A stretch of DNA of 64,000 bases, from contig NZ_JAMZDE010000006.1 of NCBI RefSeq assembly GCF_024159085.1, forward strand, positions 356,479 to 420,478, read 5' to 3'. The position numbers and the translations under genes are program-made. Below the pieces are notes generated by a model. The model had not been told where the DNA came from, searched no databases, and saw only the letters and a list, made by a program, of their open reading frames with translations. Numbering within the stretch: the stretch's first letter is position 1; each line of letters begins with the position of its first letter. Source of the DNA: Idiomarina rhizosphaerae (GTDB lineage: Bacteria > Pseudomonadota > Gammaproteobacteria > Enterobacterales > Alteromonadaceae). Shown here piece by piece: positions 1 through 6,827 of the stretch.

Positions 1-2
1 CT

Positions 3-419
3 TATTTACTTAACCTATTCAAATCTAATCAATATGGATTTAATGTCTTTGATGGAAACAGTGACGGTAAGAAAAAATTATTTAATGACAATAATACTTA
101 TGAAGCTAAGCCTGACTATATTTACGAAGATAAAGATAATAACATACGGCTCGTTGCGGATGCAAAGTATAAAAAGTCAGCAAAGGAAACCGACCGCTAT
201 CAATTGATTTCTCATGCGCTTTCTTACGGAGCTAATATCGCAGTGTGTATTTTGCCAAGCTTTATTACTCGGGAAGAATCATTAGTGTACATTGGCGAGA
301 TTGGTGGCGGTCATAAAATTAATTTCTATAATTATTATCTAGATTTACAAAATGAAAACATTGAACTAGTTGAGCAGCAGCTTATTGATTGCATCAGTCG
401 CTTAGTAAATGAAGCTTGA
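3..419 (+). CDS. McrC-like restriction component, 3' end only (partial)
   Basis: The gene enters from the left edge; about 138 C-terminal codons are visible in an open frame from base 3. The pattern PDYIYED followed by VADAKYKK is the D...DxK core of the PD-(D/E)xK nuclease found in McrC, the cleavage subunit partnered by the McrB GTPase in modified-cytosine restriction. The remaining C-terminus (alternating beta and polar stretches ending in RLVNEA) also fits that family. The partner mcrB would lie left of the window. The DNA is AT-rich compared with the core genome to the right. Family assignment rests on the motif and general appearance, not on a search. Confidence 0.7.
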   Translation, partial: YLLNLFKSNQYGFNVFDGNSDGKKKLFNDNNTYEAKPDYIYEDKDNNIRLVADAKYKKSAKETDRYQLISHALSYGANIAVCILPSFITREESLVYIGEIGGGHKINFYNYYLDLQNENIELVEQQLIDCISRLVNEA

Positions 420-546
420 TTATATTCAAGCTGCTTAGATTCCCACGTTAGTTCGGAAACTAATAAAAATAGGTATGCTTTCTAGAGAATGCTAATACTC
501 GAAGCTTGCAAGGTTTTGAGAGACCTGAGCAACAACACTCTCGTCA

Positions 547-672
547 CCTGTAAGTTATTCGATTAATCTGTACCAAGACAGCCTCACAGCTGTGAGCTAT
601 TCGACTAATCTGTACCAAAACAGACCCGCACCTGTGAGTTATCTGATTAATATTTACCATAACGCCTTGAAA
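547..672. repeat. three tandem copies of a 42-bp repeat
   Basis: Units begin at 547, 589 and 631, exactly 42 bp apart. Each opens with SCTGTRAGYTAT and contains GAYTAATCTGTACCA or a close variant; the third copy is the most diverged. The period is a multiple of three, and one frame is open from about 529 to 675, reading a 14-residue repeat (VSYSINLYQ-like). That frame has no usable start codon, so translation is doubtful. The junction of units 1 and 2 holds the perfect palindrome CTCACAGCTGTGAG (583-596). There are no spacers, so this is not a CRISPR array. Confidence 0.8.
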
Positions 673-675
673 TAA

Positions 676-1041
676 AAAGATTCAACATGCTTCTCTATCA
701 TCAATTGTAGTGCTCAAGAAGGCGTTAACGAATATGGGAATAAACGTATCATTAAGGTCGATTGGCAACTATTCGAGTATATCCATCTTGCCTATTGCTT
801 AACGCTTCACAAGTTGCAGGGGTTACAAACGAAAAACGTAATCATACTTGTTGAGCGAGGCTTTTTACTTGACCGAAGTTGGCTATATACGGCTGTATCC
901 CGAGCCGAAGATAAACTGCATATTATTGGCAAAAAGTCAGATTATCGATATGGTGTCAAGAAGAAAGGGGCTTACGATACCCAAAAAACTGCCTTAGCTG
1001 AAATGCTGAAGTACTCATACACAAGCGATACACAAAGATGA
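676..1041 (+). pseudogene. C-terminal remnant of a RecD/UvrD-type helicase
   Basis: An open frame from about 676 reads a typical UvrD_C_2 / RecD-like superfamily 1 helicase end: YGNKRIIKVDW, then HLAYCLTLHKLQG (motif V-like, normally LTVHKSQG), then LLDRSWLYTAVSRAEDKL (motif VI, normally LYTAITRA). Everything upstream, including the Walker A and B motifs, is absent; the frame closes at a TAA at 673-675. The only start-like codon near the motifs is a TTG at 814, inside motif V. This is therefore a decayed helicase 3' end, lying next to the McrC-like gene as part of an eroded defence or mobile region. Confidence 0.65.
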
Positions 1042-1085
1042 CTTTCGTTGCAGAGCTAATAAACTTGTAACTTTACATCAGACAC

Positions 1086-1111
1086 AAAAAAGCCGACACA
1101 ATGTCGGCTTT
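1086..1111 (-). terminator. rho-independent terminator
   Basis: A perfect 10-bp stem (AAAGCCGACA at 1089-1098 with TGTCGGCTTT at 1102-1111) closes a CAA loop. Read on the minus strand it is followed by a run of T, so it ends transcription coming from the small ORF at 1131-1259. On the plus strand the T tract is weak (TTTATA). Confidence 0.8.
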
Positions 1112-1130
1112 ATACGGAGCTGCTTAAATA

Positions 1131-1259
1131 TTATTTAATTGAGAGACGAGTCTTTGTGCGGATTCTGCCTTCTTGCTTAGCTTTAGCGATAGCGGTGTGA
1201 AGCATGTGCAAACCGGCGACTTTCCTCTCAGAAACTTTACGAGTTTGGTTTGAATGCAT
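1131..1259 (-). CDS. small basic protein of unknown function (42 aa)
   Basis: The ATG at 1259-1257 opens a 42-codon frame beginning MHSNQTRKVSERKVAG and ending in TKTRLSIK. It is strongly basic (many Lys and Arg), with a central stretch (HTAIAKAKQEG) that could be helical, so nucleic-acid binding is conceivable but unproven. Its start lies inside the end of the ORF at 1237-1461 (23-bp overlap), suggesting translational coupling. A strong terminator follows 20 bp after the stop. I do not recognise the family. Confidence 0.45.
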   Translation of the reverse strand: MHSNQTRKVSERKVAGLHMLHTAIAKAKQEGRIRTKTRLSIK

Positions 1260-1461
1260 AAAAATCTCCAGAATCACTGTCGTGGGGGTTATTTATTAAC
1301 CGATAGTTCCATCTTAACGCAACACCCTTATAGTTGGCCAGTTTCTTATAGAAAGCATTCAACTTAGAGTATTGAGCTTCCGCAACATACACTGAAGGCG
1401 TTATCTCACTACACGCATAGTGCGATTTTAAACCGTCCGTGATAACAGGGTAGAACCCCAC
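1237..1461 (-). CDS. hypothetical protein (74 aa)
   Basis: The frame starts at GTG (1461) and encodes a soluble protein rich in Tyr and Asn (MGFYPVITDG at the start, FYAFKPNS at the end). An in-frame stop lies six codons upstream, so the gene cannot be much longer. It overlaps the 42-aa basic ORF downstream, and the two appear to form one short transcription unit ended by the terminator at 1086-1111. No domain is recognised. The rare start and AT-rich setting keep confidence modest. Confidence 0.4.
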   Translation of the reverse strand: MGFYPVITDGLKSHYACSEITPSVYVAEAQYSKLNAFYKKLANYKGVALRWNYRLINNPHDSDSGDFYAFKPNS

Positions 1462-1688
1462 CGAGACTTCCAGTAGCTAATTTCGCTTGTTGGGCCAGCT
1501 ATGAGCCTAATTTTTGCTAAATCGAAACAAGTTATGTTTGACATTCATAACCTTTCAGCTTAATTTTGAGTGGTACGTAAATCATCCGGGATCAATAACC
1601 TACGTACTTAGAACAACTCATCAACCAATGACAAGTTGCTAGTTCACTCCATGCTGATCGAGATCCTATCAGGGGTGAAGGAGTAATT

Positions 1689-2696
1689 ATGTCTATCTAC
1701 AACATTTTCTTAAGCCAAAAAGACAAGGCTTTTCTGAAGGCTCTGGCCAAAACCATCAAATCAGAGTGTTCCCCTGAGTCAGAACTTACATCTATTCAAA
1801 ACACTATCGCGTCCAGTTTAGGCTACAACAGTTGGAACGCCCTGCAAAAATTTAATCAATGCGATGTTCAATTCACCGATCTGGCATCAATCCTGAAAAT
1901 CGCTATTTCACATACGGTAACAGAGTTGTTTAATGCTACCGATGTCAATGACGCTAGTAACGAGCTTTATAGCTTGTTTTTCGGCTCCTCGGTATGGACT
2001 GAATATGGCGACAATACTCCCGGTAACACGATTAACATGTGTTTACTACCACTCGACCATCAGGGGCAATACGAACTAGTTGGCTTCACGAGTGAGCTAG
2101 ATCTTGTTAAGAAGATAGAAAGCCGTCTCAGTACAAGTCTGGTAATGAATCCCGTTATTAGCATTGACAGAAAACTGATTAGCCGTCGTGAGCGTCCATA
2201 TGCTGCGCGCCGCCCTATCCTAAAATACTTTGAATCAGTAGAAGGGATTGTGTTTATAGAGTCCGATACGAAAATCTGCCATTTTGATTATATCTCATCG
2301 TCGGAGATTAATATCACTAGTGATGATATCAAGCACGCTTTAATGCGTTGTGCTTTTCTTAGTCCATCGTCCTACATATACCAATTTCGAATTGAGAAAG
2401 ATTTATTTGTAGCTCGGGTCTATCGTGAAGAAATTAATAGTAGCAGAAACAGCTTGGCGGGTGCGGTAAAAATTGATAGCGAAAACCGCGATCTTCTAAA
2501 ATCTCGAACGCACCCTGTAGAGGGCTATTCATGCGTAGAGGATGCTTTAATCTATGCTGCTTTTGATGACAATTTTCACATGACGCCTAATGAGAACCAT
2601 AGTTACTTTGATTTTTGCCGATATAGCATTGCAAAGATTTTCGAACTTCAGTCCTTTGCGTCCGATCTCGTCAAGGTGGCTGATACCTTTAGATAG
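1689..2696 (+). CDS. hypothetical protein with possible glyoxalase-related N-terminal helical domain (335 aa)
   Basis: A good Shine-Dalgarno (GAAGGAG) sits just ahead of the ATG. Residues about 10-55 (FLKALAKTIK, then LTSIQNTIASSLGYNSWNAL) resemble the small helical module often annotated as glyoxalase-related: a conserved 'LGY.sWNaL' ending after an amphipathic helix. That module is common in proteins of mobile regions and plasmids. The remaining 280 residues have no motif I recognise, no signal peptide and no membrane segment, so the protein is probably cytoplasmic. It stands alone between AT-rich gaps. Function unknown. Confidence 0.75.
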   Translation: MSIYNIFLSQKDKAFLKALAKTIKSECSPESELTSIQNTIASSLGYNSWNALQKFNQCDVQFTDLASILKIAISHTVTELFNATDVNDASNELYSLFFGSSVWTEYGDNTPGNTINMCLLPLDHQGQYELVGFTSELDLVKKIESRLSTSLVMNPVISIDRKLISRRERPYAARRPILKYFESVEGIVFIESDTKICHFDYISSSEINITSDDIKHALMRCAFLSPSSYIYQFRIEKDLFVARVYREEINSSRNSLAGAVKIDSENRDLLKSRTHPVEGYSCVEDALIYAAFDDNFHMTPNENHSYFDFCRYSIAKIFELQSFASDLVKVADTFR

Positions 2697-3149
2697 AAAG
2701 TCGCTGACCTAATTCGAGAATACTCAGGTTTCATTTAAAAACTCACCACTTCTGGAAACGTCATCAGAATAGGTATGTTATGACAAAACGACCTAAGTAT
2801 ATTGGCTACTGGGTTAATGGCAATTTGATGGGCGTTATATGCCGGATGGAGAGAAATGAACATTTTTATTACTATAGTGGCTGATCGAACCTATTCATGA
2901 GTTTCGTAGGCTCAAGGGCGAAGTTCTCTTCACTTGCCGTTAACTTCCAGTCTAAGTAAACTCTAATTAATTTGAGCTGCAAACGTCATGTAAATATTTG
3001 CCCCAAACTTCACTTGTACTCGGGGGACGCCGTCAGAATGCGATTAAAGAGAGTACGAGCAGCACTTTTAGACTCACCATAGTTTCTCGTCATTAATCAT
3101 GTGTGTGCTAGCACGAGCATATACTGGAATCTTTATAACTACGTTACGT
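2697..3149. other. gene-poor stretch in the accessory region
   Basis: No convincing gene. The only candidate is a 34-codon plus-strand frame at 2780-2884, listed separately. No repeat, tRNA or clear terminator was seen. Confidence 0.5.
2780..2884 (+). CDS. possible small protein (34 aa)
   Basis: The frame ATG at 2780 to TGA at 2882-2884 reads MTKRPKYIGYWVNG onwards and ends HFYYYSG. A weak AGG lies 6 bases ahead of the ATG. The aromatic-rich composition looks protein-like, but there is no family match I can name. It could be the surviving start of a larger lost gene or chance. Confidence 0.25.
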   Translation: MTKRPKYIGYWVNGNLMGVICRMERNEHFYYYSG

Positions 3150-3365
3150 CTACTCTTCTACTGACAGTTGAATAACGCCACTGCCTGCCATAAGCAGAAG
3201 CCTTTCCTTTTCGGTTAATTGGGCTTCAGCTGCTTGACCAAGGTATGCCCAGCGCTCAATCACTTCTGAGGCTGATTTAGGCTGACGCTCAAATACTGCC
3301 TGCGCTTCATTGATGAGAAACTGGTCAAGCTCGACTTTACCTATGCCTTGTTGCTCTTCGTCCAT
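3150..3365 (-). CDS. ParD-like antitoxin family protein (71 aa)
   Basis: The sequence has the layout of the short ParD-like antitoxin family: an N-terminal strand (KVELDQFLINEA), then a helix with SASEVIERWAYLGQAAEAQL, where the family usually shows 'Rsi..QIeyWarLGra.E', then a short tail. Such proteins act as DNA-binding antitoxins of type II toxin-antitoxin systems. No toxin gene is adjacent: downstream (left) is the gap at 2697-3149 and upstream (right) is non-coding. It is thus either an orphan antitoxin or a stand-alone regulator. Assignment is by motif only. Confidence 0.6.
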   Translation of the reverse strand: MDEEQQGIGKVELDQFLINEAQAVFERQPKSASEVIERWAYLGQAAEAQLTEKERLLLMAGSGVIQLSVEE

Positions 3366-3697
3366 TTGCTACCTCGTGAATTAGGAGTGCTATTTCGCGC
3401 AACTTGACTGTTGGGCGGAGCGACTACTCGTTGGGTTCAACTAAACATAGCTTCCCTATCTTTATTAAGCAATAGCAATCTAAACATAAAGGATTGATTA
3501 ATAACAAAAAATTTAAATTTGTCAGTGTTTTTTAATTCGTTTTTTTATTCTGTATCTGGAGTAACTGACTGTATAAAAACACGATATTGGGTATTAATTG
3601 TATGAAAATATAATGGTATGAAAAGTCGAAAATTCAATAGTAAACAATCTCACTTTTTTCCAAGGTATCCGTCATTAAATGATGCAAATAATTGCTA
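3366..3697. other. AT-rich intergenic region
   Basis: About 330 bases separate the stop of the 3698-4927 gene (minus strand, reading toward here) and the start of the ParD-like gene (also minus). It is very AT-rich, with T and A tracts and a duplicated GTATGAAAA near 3600-3623. It probably carries the antitoxin promoter, but no box can be singled out. No gene seen. Confidence 0.4.
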
Positions 3698-4927
3698 TCA
3701 CTCACTCATAGACTTTAGATAGCGGCTCATTGCCTCTTCAAAAATGTGTTCATCGCCAAAGTCATCAGTTATTAATGCGGCTGCTTCACCATTAACAATT
3801 GGGTCAATTGCATCAATAACGGAATAGGCCCATGATGAAAAGTTAGCCTTTTGCTCCTGAGAGCCATGCTGATAAATATCGGCTCCGTTTAGCTCGCTCA
3901 GAAACATTCGGCAGTCCCTAGCTCGCTGCCATTTCATAAATAGCGCAAGAAAGGTCTTTATGCGGCTGTGCTCCGAGGTGACTCGTCTTTCATGCTCTTC
4001 GCGACGCAGCCTCAACTTTTCGAATCGTTGTCTCCCTGCTTCTCGCTCAGCTCTTACCACTTTTGTTTGCTCGGATGACTGCTCCAGTGTAGTCATCACG
4101 TGAGCAAGCTGCTGTTCAAGGGAGAGGGTTGGCTTATCCTCAAAAACGCCTTTTACTCCGGCTGGCATCGGACCTTCAATAATGAGCTGTAGACAACCAC
4201 TAGGAACATTGATTTTTTCATGCCAGACACGACCATATTTTGTTTTCTCTTCAATCTCCTTTTTCTCCAGTTCACGCTTTTGTTGTTTGAGGCGCTCACG
4301 CAAGCGAAACGGAACGGGCTCCCCATTGATTGTCACCAAGTTAGTTAAACGTTTCGCATAGCGATGCTTTTCGACTTTTACTATCCAGCCTTTCTTCTCG
4401 AAGGATTCAAGTAGTGTATAAAAAATATAAATAGCCCGAGTTTGCTGCTCTGGAGATACATCCAGCCTCATCACTTTATCATTGTCGTATGGCTGAACCA
4501 TCAGGAAGTCATACTTGTAATGAGGTTTGGACATCGACGATTTAATCGATTTTAGCAAGGGGTAACGAGATATCGGTTTTGTGGGCTTTGGTAGTGGGGC
4601 TGGAACTAATTTGGACTTTTCACGCTTAGTTCGTTGTAGTGGAGTAAGGTCAATAACAAGTGAGGGTGATACCGACTTAGGTAAAGGTGTTACTGAAACC
4701 TTTTTATTCAGAGCCTTCTGGGCCCAGTAACCGCTTTTAGGTCTTGGGATACTATGTCTATCAAGAAGTTTCCCCAGTCCATTTGCATCCACTTGCCAAC
4801 AGGCTGCTAATTTATTTAGCGGTGAACTCCACACCGCATAATAAAGTTCAGCAATGGTGTATTTTCGTTTTATCATTTTGTAGACCGCCTCATCCTTAGG
4901 TTCCTGACTGCACAGTTGGTTGTTCAT
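3698..4927 (-). CDS. hypothetical protein with HTH-like N-terminus
   Basis: The open frame extends back to a TTG at 4948. The ATG at 4927 is preferred because GAAGG lies 5 bases upstream of it. Residues about 20-70 (YTIAELYYAVWSSPLNKLA, then LLDRHSIPRPKSGYWAQK) match a recurring module: a short helix-turn-helix-like 'elY..VW..P...lA...gis...L...c...IP.PprGYWa'. The middle (around residues 185-330) is rich in Lys, Glu and Arg with coiled-coil character. No catalytic motif is recognised. A DNA-interacting role is inference. It is monocistronic in the accessory region. Confidence 0.7.
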   Translation of the reverse strand: MNNQLCSQEPKDEAVYKMIKRKYTIAELYYAVWSSPLNKLAACWQVDANGLGKLLDRHSIPRPKSGYWAQKALNKKVSVTPLPKSVSPSLVIDLTPLQRTKREKSKLVPAPLPKPTKPISRYPLLKSIKSSMSKPHYKYDFLMVQPYDNDKVMRLDVSPEQQTRAIYIFYTLLESFEKKGWIVKVEKHRYAKRLTNLVTINGEPVPFRLRERLKQQKRELEKKEIEEKTKYGRVWHEKINVPSGCLQLIIEGPMPAGVKGVFEDKPTLSLEQQLAHVMTTLEQSSEQTKVVRAEREAGRQRFEKLRLRREEHERRVTSEHSRIKTFLALFMKWQRARDCRMFLSELNGADIYQHGSQEQKANFSSWAYSVIDAIDPIVNGEAAALITDDFGDEHIFEEAMSRYLKSMSE

Positions 4928-5450
4928 AAGCCTTCTTCCGATGCCCAAATAATAGCCGGAAATTGTCTATGATTCTCTGTTCAATCCATAGAAGGGCTGG
5001 AAAGTGTCTAGGTTAGTGATGGCGGTCCACTATTCATGTTTCATCGAACGCACTTGCAACAATCTGTGTCCGACGCGTAACATTTGGGCGTGGCATATAG
5101 ACACATTATTTACTCAAAGCCAAATAATGGTGTGAGGTTCACGCATTTGGACATAAGCTATTGATAAAGATGAGTAAAGTTGACAATCCAACTGGTATTT
5201 TTTTATCTTTTGCTGAAATCATTTGAGAGTAAAGTCCTTTTGACTAAGAGGCGTCTACTAGGGCTAAGCAGCAATTTCACCGACGAAACCCATTATCAAG
5301 CAGTTATCAAAATCATACTTAACAGGAAGTGAATGCCTTTTAAGGCTATCAACGTGAAGCCGCAGAATGCGGCTTCACGAACGATGCACTTTTCTTGTCC
5401 AAATATTAGGATAAACAGTGATCAACCTGCCTTTCGCATTGATTAAAAAT
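4928..5450. other. long gene-free gap
   Basis: No gene is supported. An 18-codon frame at 5170-5226 (MSKVDNPTGIFLSFAEII) follows a weak ribosome site and could be a broken gene start. A perfect hairpin lies at 5353-5379. The gap separates two minus-strand genes and has the low-GC character of the island. Confidence 0.4.
5353..5379. repeat. perfect 12-bp hairpin downstream of phoH copy
   Basis: CGTGAAGCCGCA (5353-5364) and TGCGGCTTCACG (5368-5379) pair perfectly around a GAA loop. It lies about 70 bp after the stop of the minus-strand PhoH-like gene. No T run follows on either strand, so it is not a classical terminator; an mRNA 3' stabiliser or a remnant of a mobile-element end are alternatives. 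Confidence 0.6.
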
Positions 5451-6827
5451 CTAAAAGTAAGTTTCCGTAAACTCAGCCAACGCACTTCGTTCAACTTCAT
5501 CAAATACTAGAATGCTAGCCCTATCGAATTTTCGGTAAATATTTATCGCAGCGCTTATCCCCGCGCTGGCAGGTGTCACAAACTTATCGTCAATTTGAGC
5601 CAAATTGCCCAATAAAATTGTCCGGCAATTTGTCCCTCCGCGACTGAGGACACCTTTCATCTGTGCTCGAGTAAGGTTCTGACACTCATCTACAATGAAG
5701 CATGTATCATCAAAACTCCTACCTCGAACATACGCCAAGCTAGTAATTTCAATATTGGCGCTTTCCATGATGTGCTCTACAGTCGTAGCAGTTGCTAGCT
5801 CATCTCCGACTTCACCATGCATCGAAATTAAAGCATCAGTGACACCACCAAGAAGGGGTAATGATTTTTCTTTCAAATCGCCCGGCAGAAACCCCGGATC
5901 GTCGTCCATAAAATCTCTTGAGCGAACAATGACGATTCGCTTATATCGCTTGTCTTCCAAAACTTGATGCAGTGCGGCTGCAACGGCAAGAAAAGTCTTA
6001 CCTGAACCTGCTGGCCCCATTAAGATGTTTAACTCGTAATGCGGATCTGTAAGCTGGCTTAGTGCTATCGTTTGTCTCGGGTTTTTCGGCAAGATGCCCC
6101 ACACTTTGGATGGCTTTCGTGGAAGAAGCTTTGTGAATATATACTTTTCTGTTACCTCAGACACCATACCAATGTGACCAGCTTCATCGTACCAATGACT
6201 GTTGTATTGGATATCGTCTCTAAACAATGAACGATCTAACTGATAAATGTCACCTGACAATTTGAAATCATCATCTGTTGTGAGTTTTGCAAACAGGTCA
6301 CCCTCGAAAAATTGAACCCCCGTGTAAAGTAAGTCTAAATCTGAGATATCATTATCAATCGGTACATCTTCAGCAGAGACACCAACTGTCCGGGCCTTTA
6401 ACCGCATATTGATATCGCGACTCACAATCGAAACTGGTCTTTCAATTATTCTTTGTAATTGCAGAGCGTAGTTTATAATCCTATTATCAGCCTCGCTGCC
6501 AATACCATGTGATAACGCATTGTCTAAATCGATCTCCGTATCAATTGCGATAAACAATTTGCCCCGACTTCCCGTTTCACCGTTACCTAAGTCAACTCCA
6601 TTAGCCAGTTCATCAGTATCATAGCCTGAGACAATATCTTCGAGCATTCGAATACATGCACGCGCATCAGCGCTCACAGACTTGTCTCTTCGTTCTTTAA
6701 GATTATCCAGCTCTTCTAGAACCGTCAGGCAAATATAGATATCATCTTCATACGCGTATAGGGATTTCGGATCGTGAACTAAGGCTGAGGTATCAAGCAC
6801 TCGAGGTGTATTAGTCTTTTTAATCAT
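5451..6827 (-). CDS. PhoH2-type PIN domain / PhoH ATPase, downstream copy
   Basis: A fusion of an N-terminal PIN nuclease domain (residues about 8-145, acidic residues in VLDTSALVHD and LEELDNLKERRDK) and a PhoH-type ATPase. Walker A is GPAGSGKT at 271-278 and Walker B is FIVDECQNL at 377-385. The C-terminus keeps the family's arginine-containing end (VERSALAEF, about 444-452). Proteins of this class are proposed ATP-driven RNA helicase-nucleases. The ATG overlaps the TAA of the preceding paralogue (TAATG), so the two are translationally coupled. Codon use is more AT-rich than the upstream copy. Confidence 0.9.
   Translation of the reverse strand: MIKKTNTPRVLDTSALVHDPKSLYAYEDDIYICLTVLEELDNLKERRDKSVSADARACIRMLEDIVSGYDTDELANGVDLGNGETGSRGKLFIAIDTEIDLDNALSHGIGSEADNRIINYALQLQRIIERPVSIVSRDINMRLKARTVGVSAEDVPIDNDISDLDLLYTGVQFFEGDLFAKLTTDDDFKLSGDIYQLDRSLFRDDIQYNSHWYDEAGHIGMVSEVTEKYIFTKLLPRKPSKVWGILPKNPRQTIALSQLTDPHYELNILMGPAGSGKTFLAVAAALHQVLEDKRYKRIVIVRSRDFMDDDPGFLPGDLKEKSLPLLGGVTDALISMHGEVGDELATATTVEHIMESANIEITSLAYVRGRSFDDTCFIVDECQNLTRAQMKGVLSRGGTNCRTILLGNLAQIDDKFVTPASAGISAAINIYRKFDRASILVFDEVERSALAEFTETYF

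Noticed and set aside
547..672. CRISPR array
   Set aside because: The units are contiguous with no unique spacers and no cas genes are nearby.
814..1041. Stand-alone 75-aa gene starting at TTG 814
   Set aside because: The helicase motif continues upstream of the TTG in the same open frame; it is the tail of a truncated gene.
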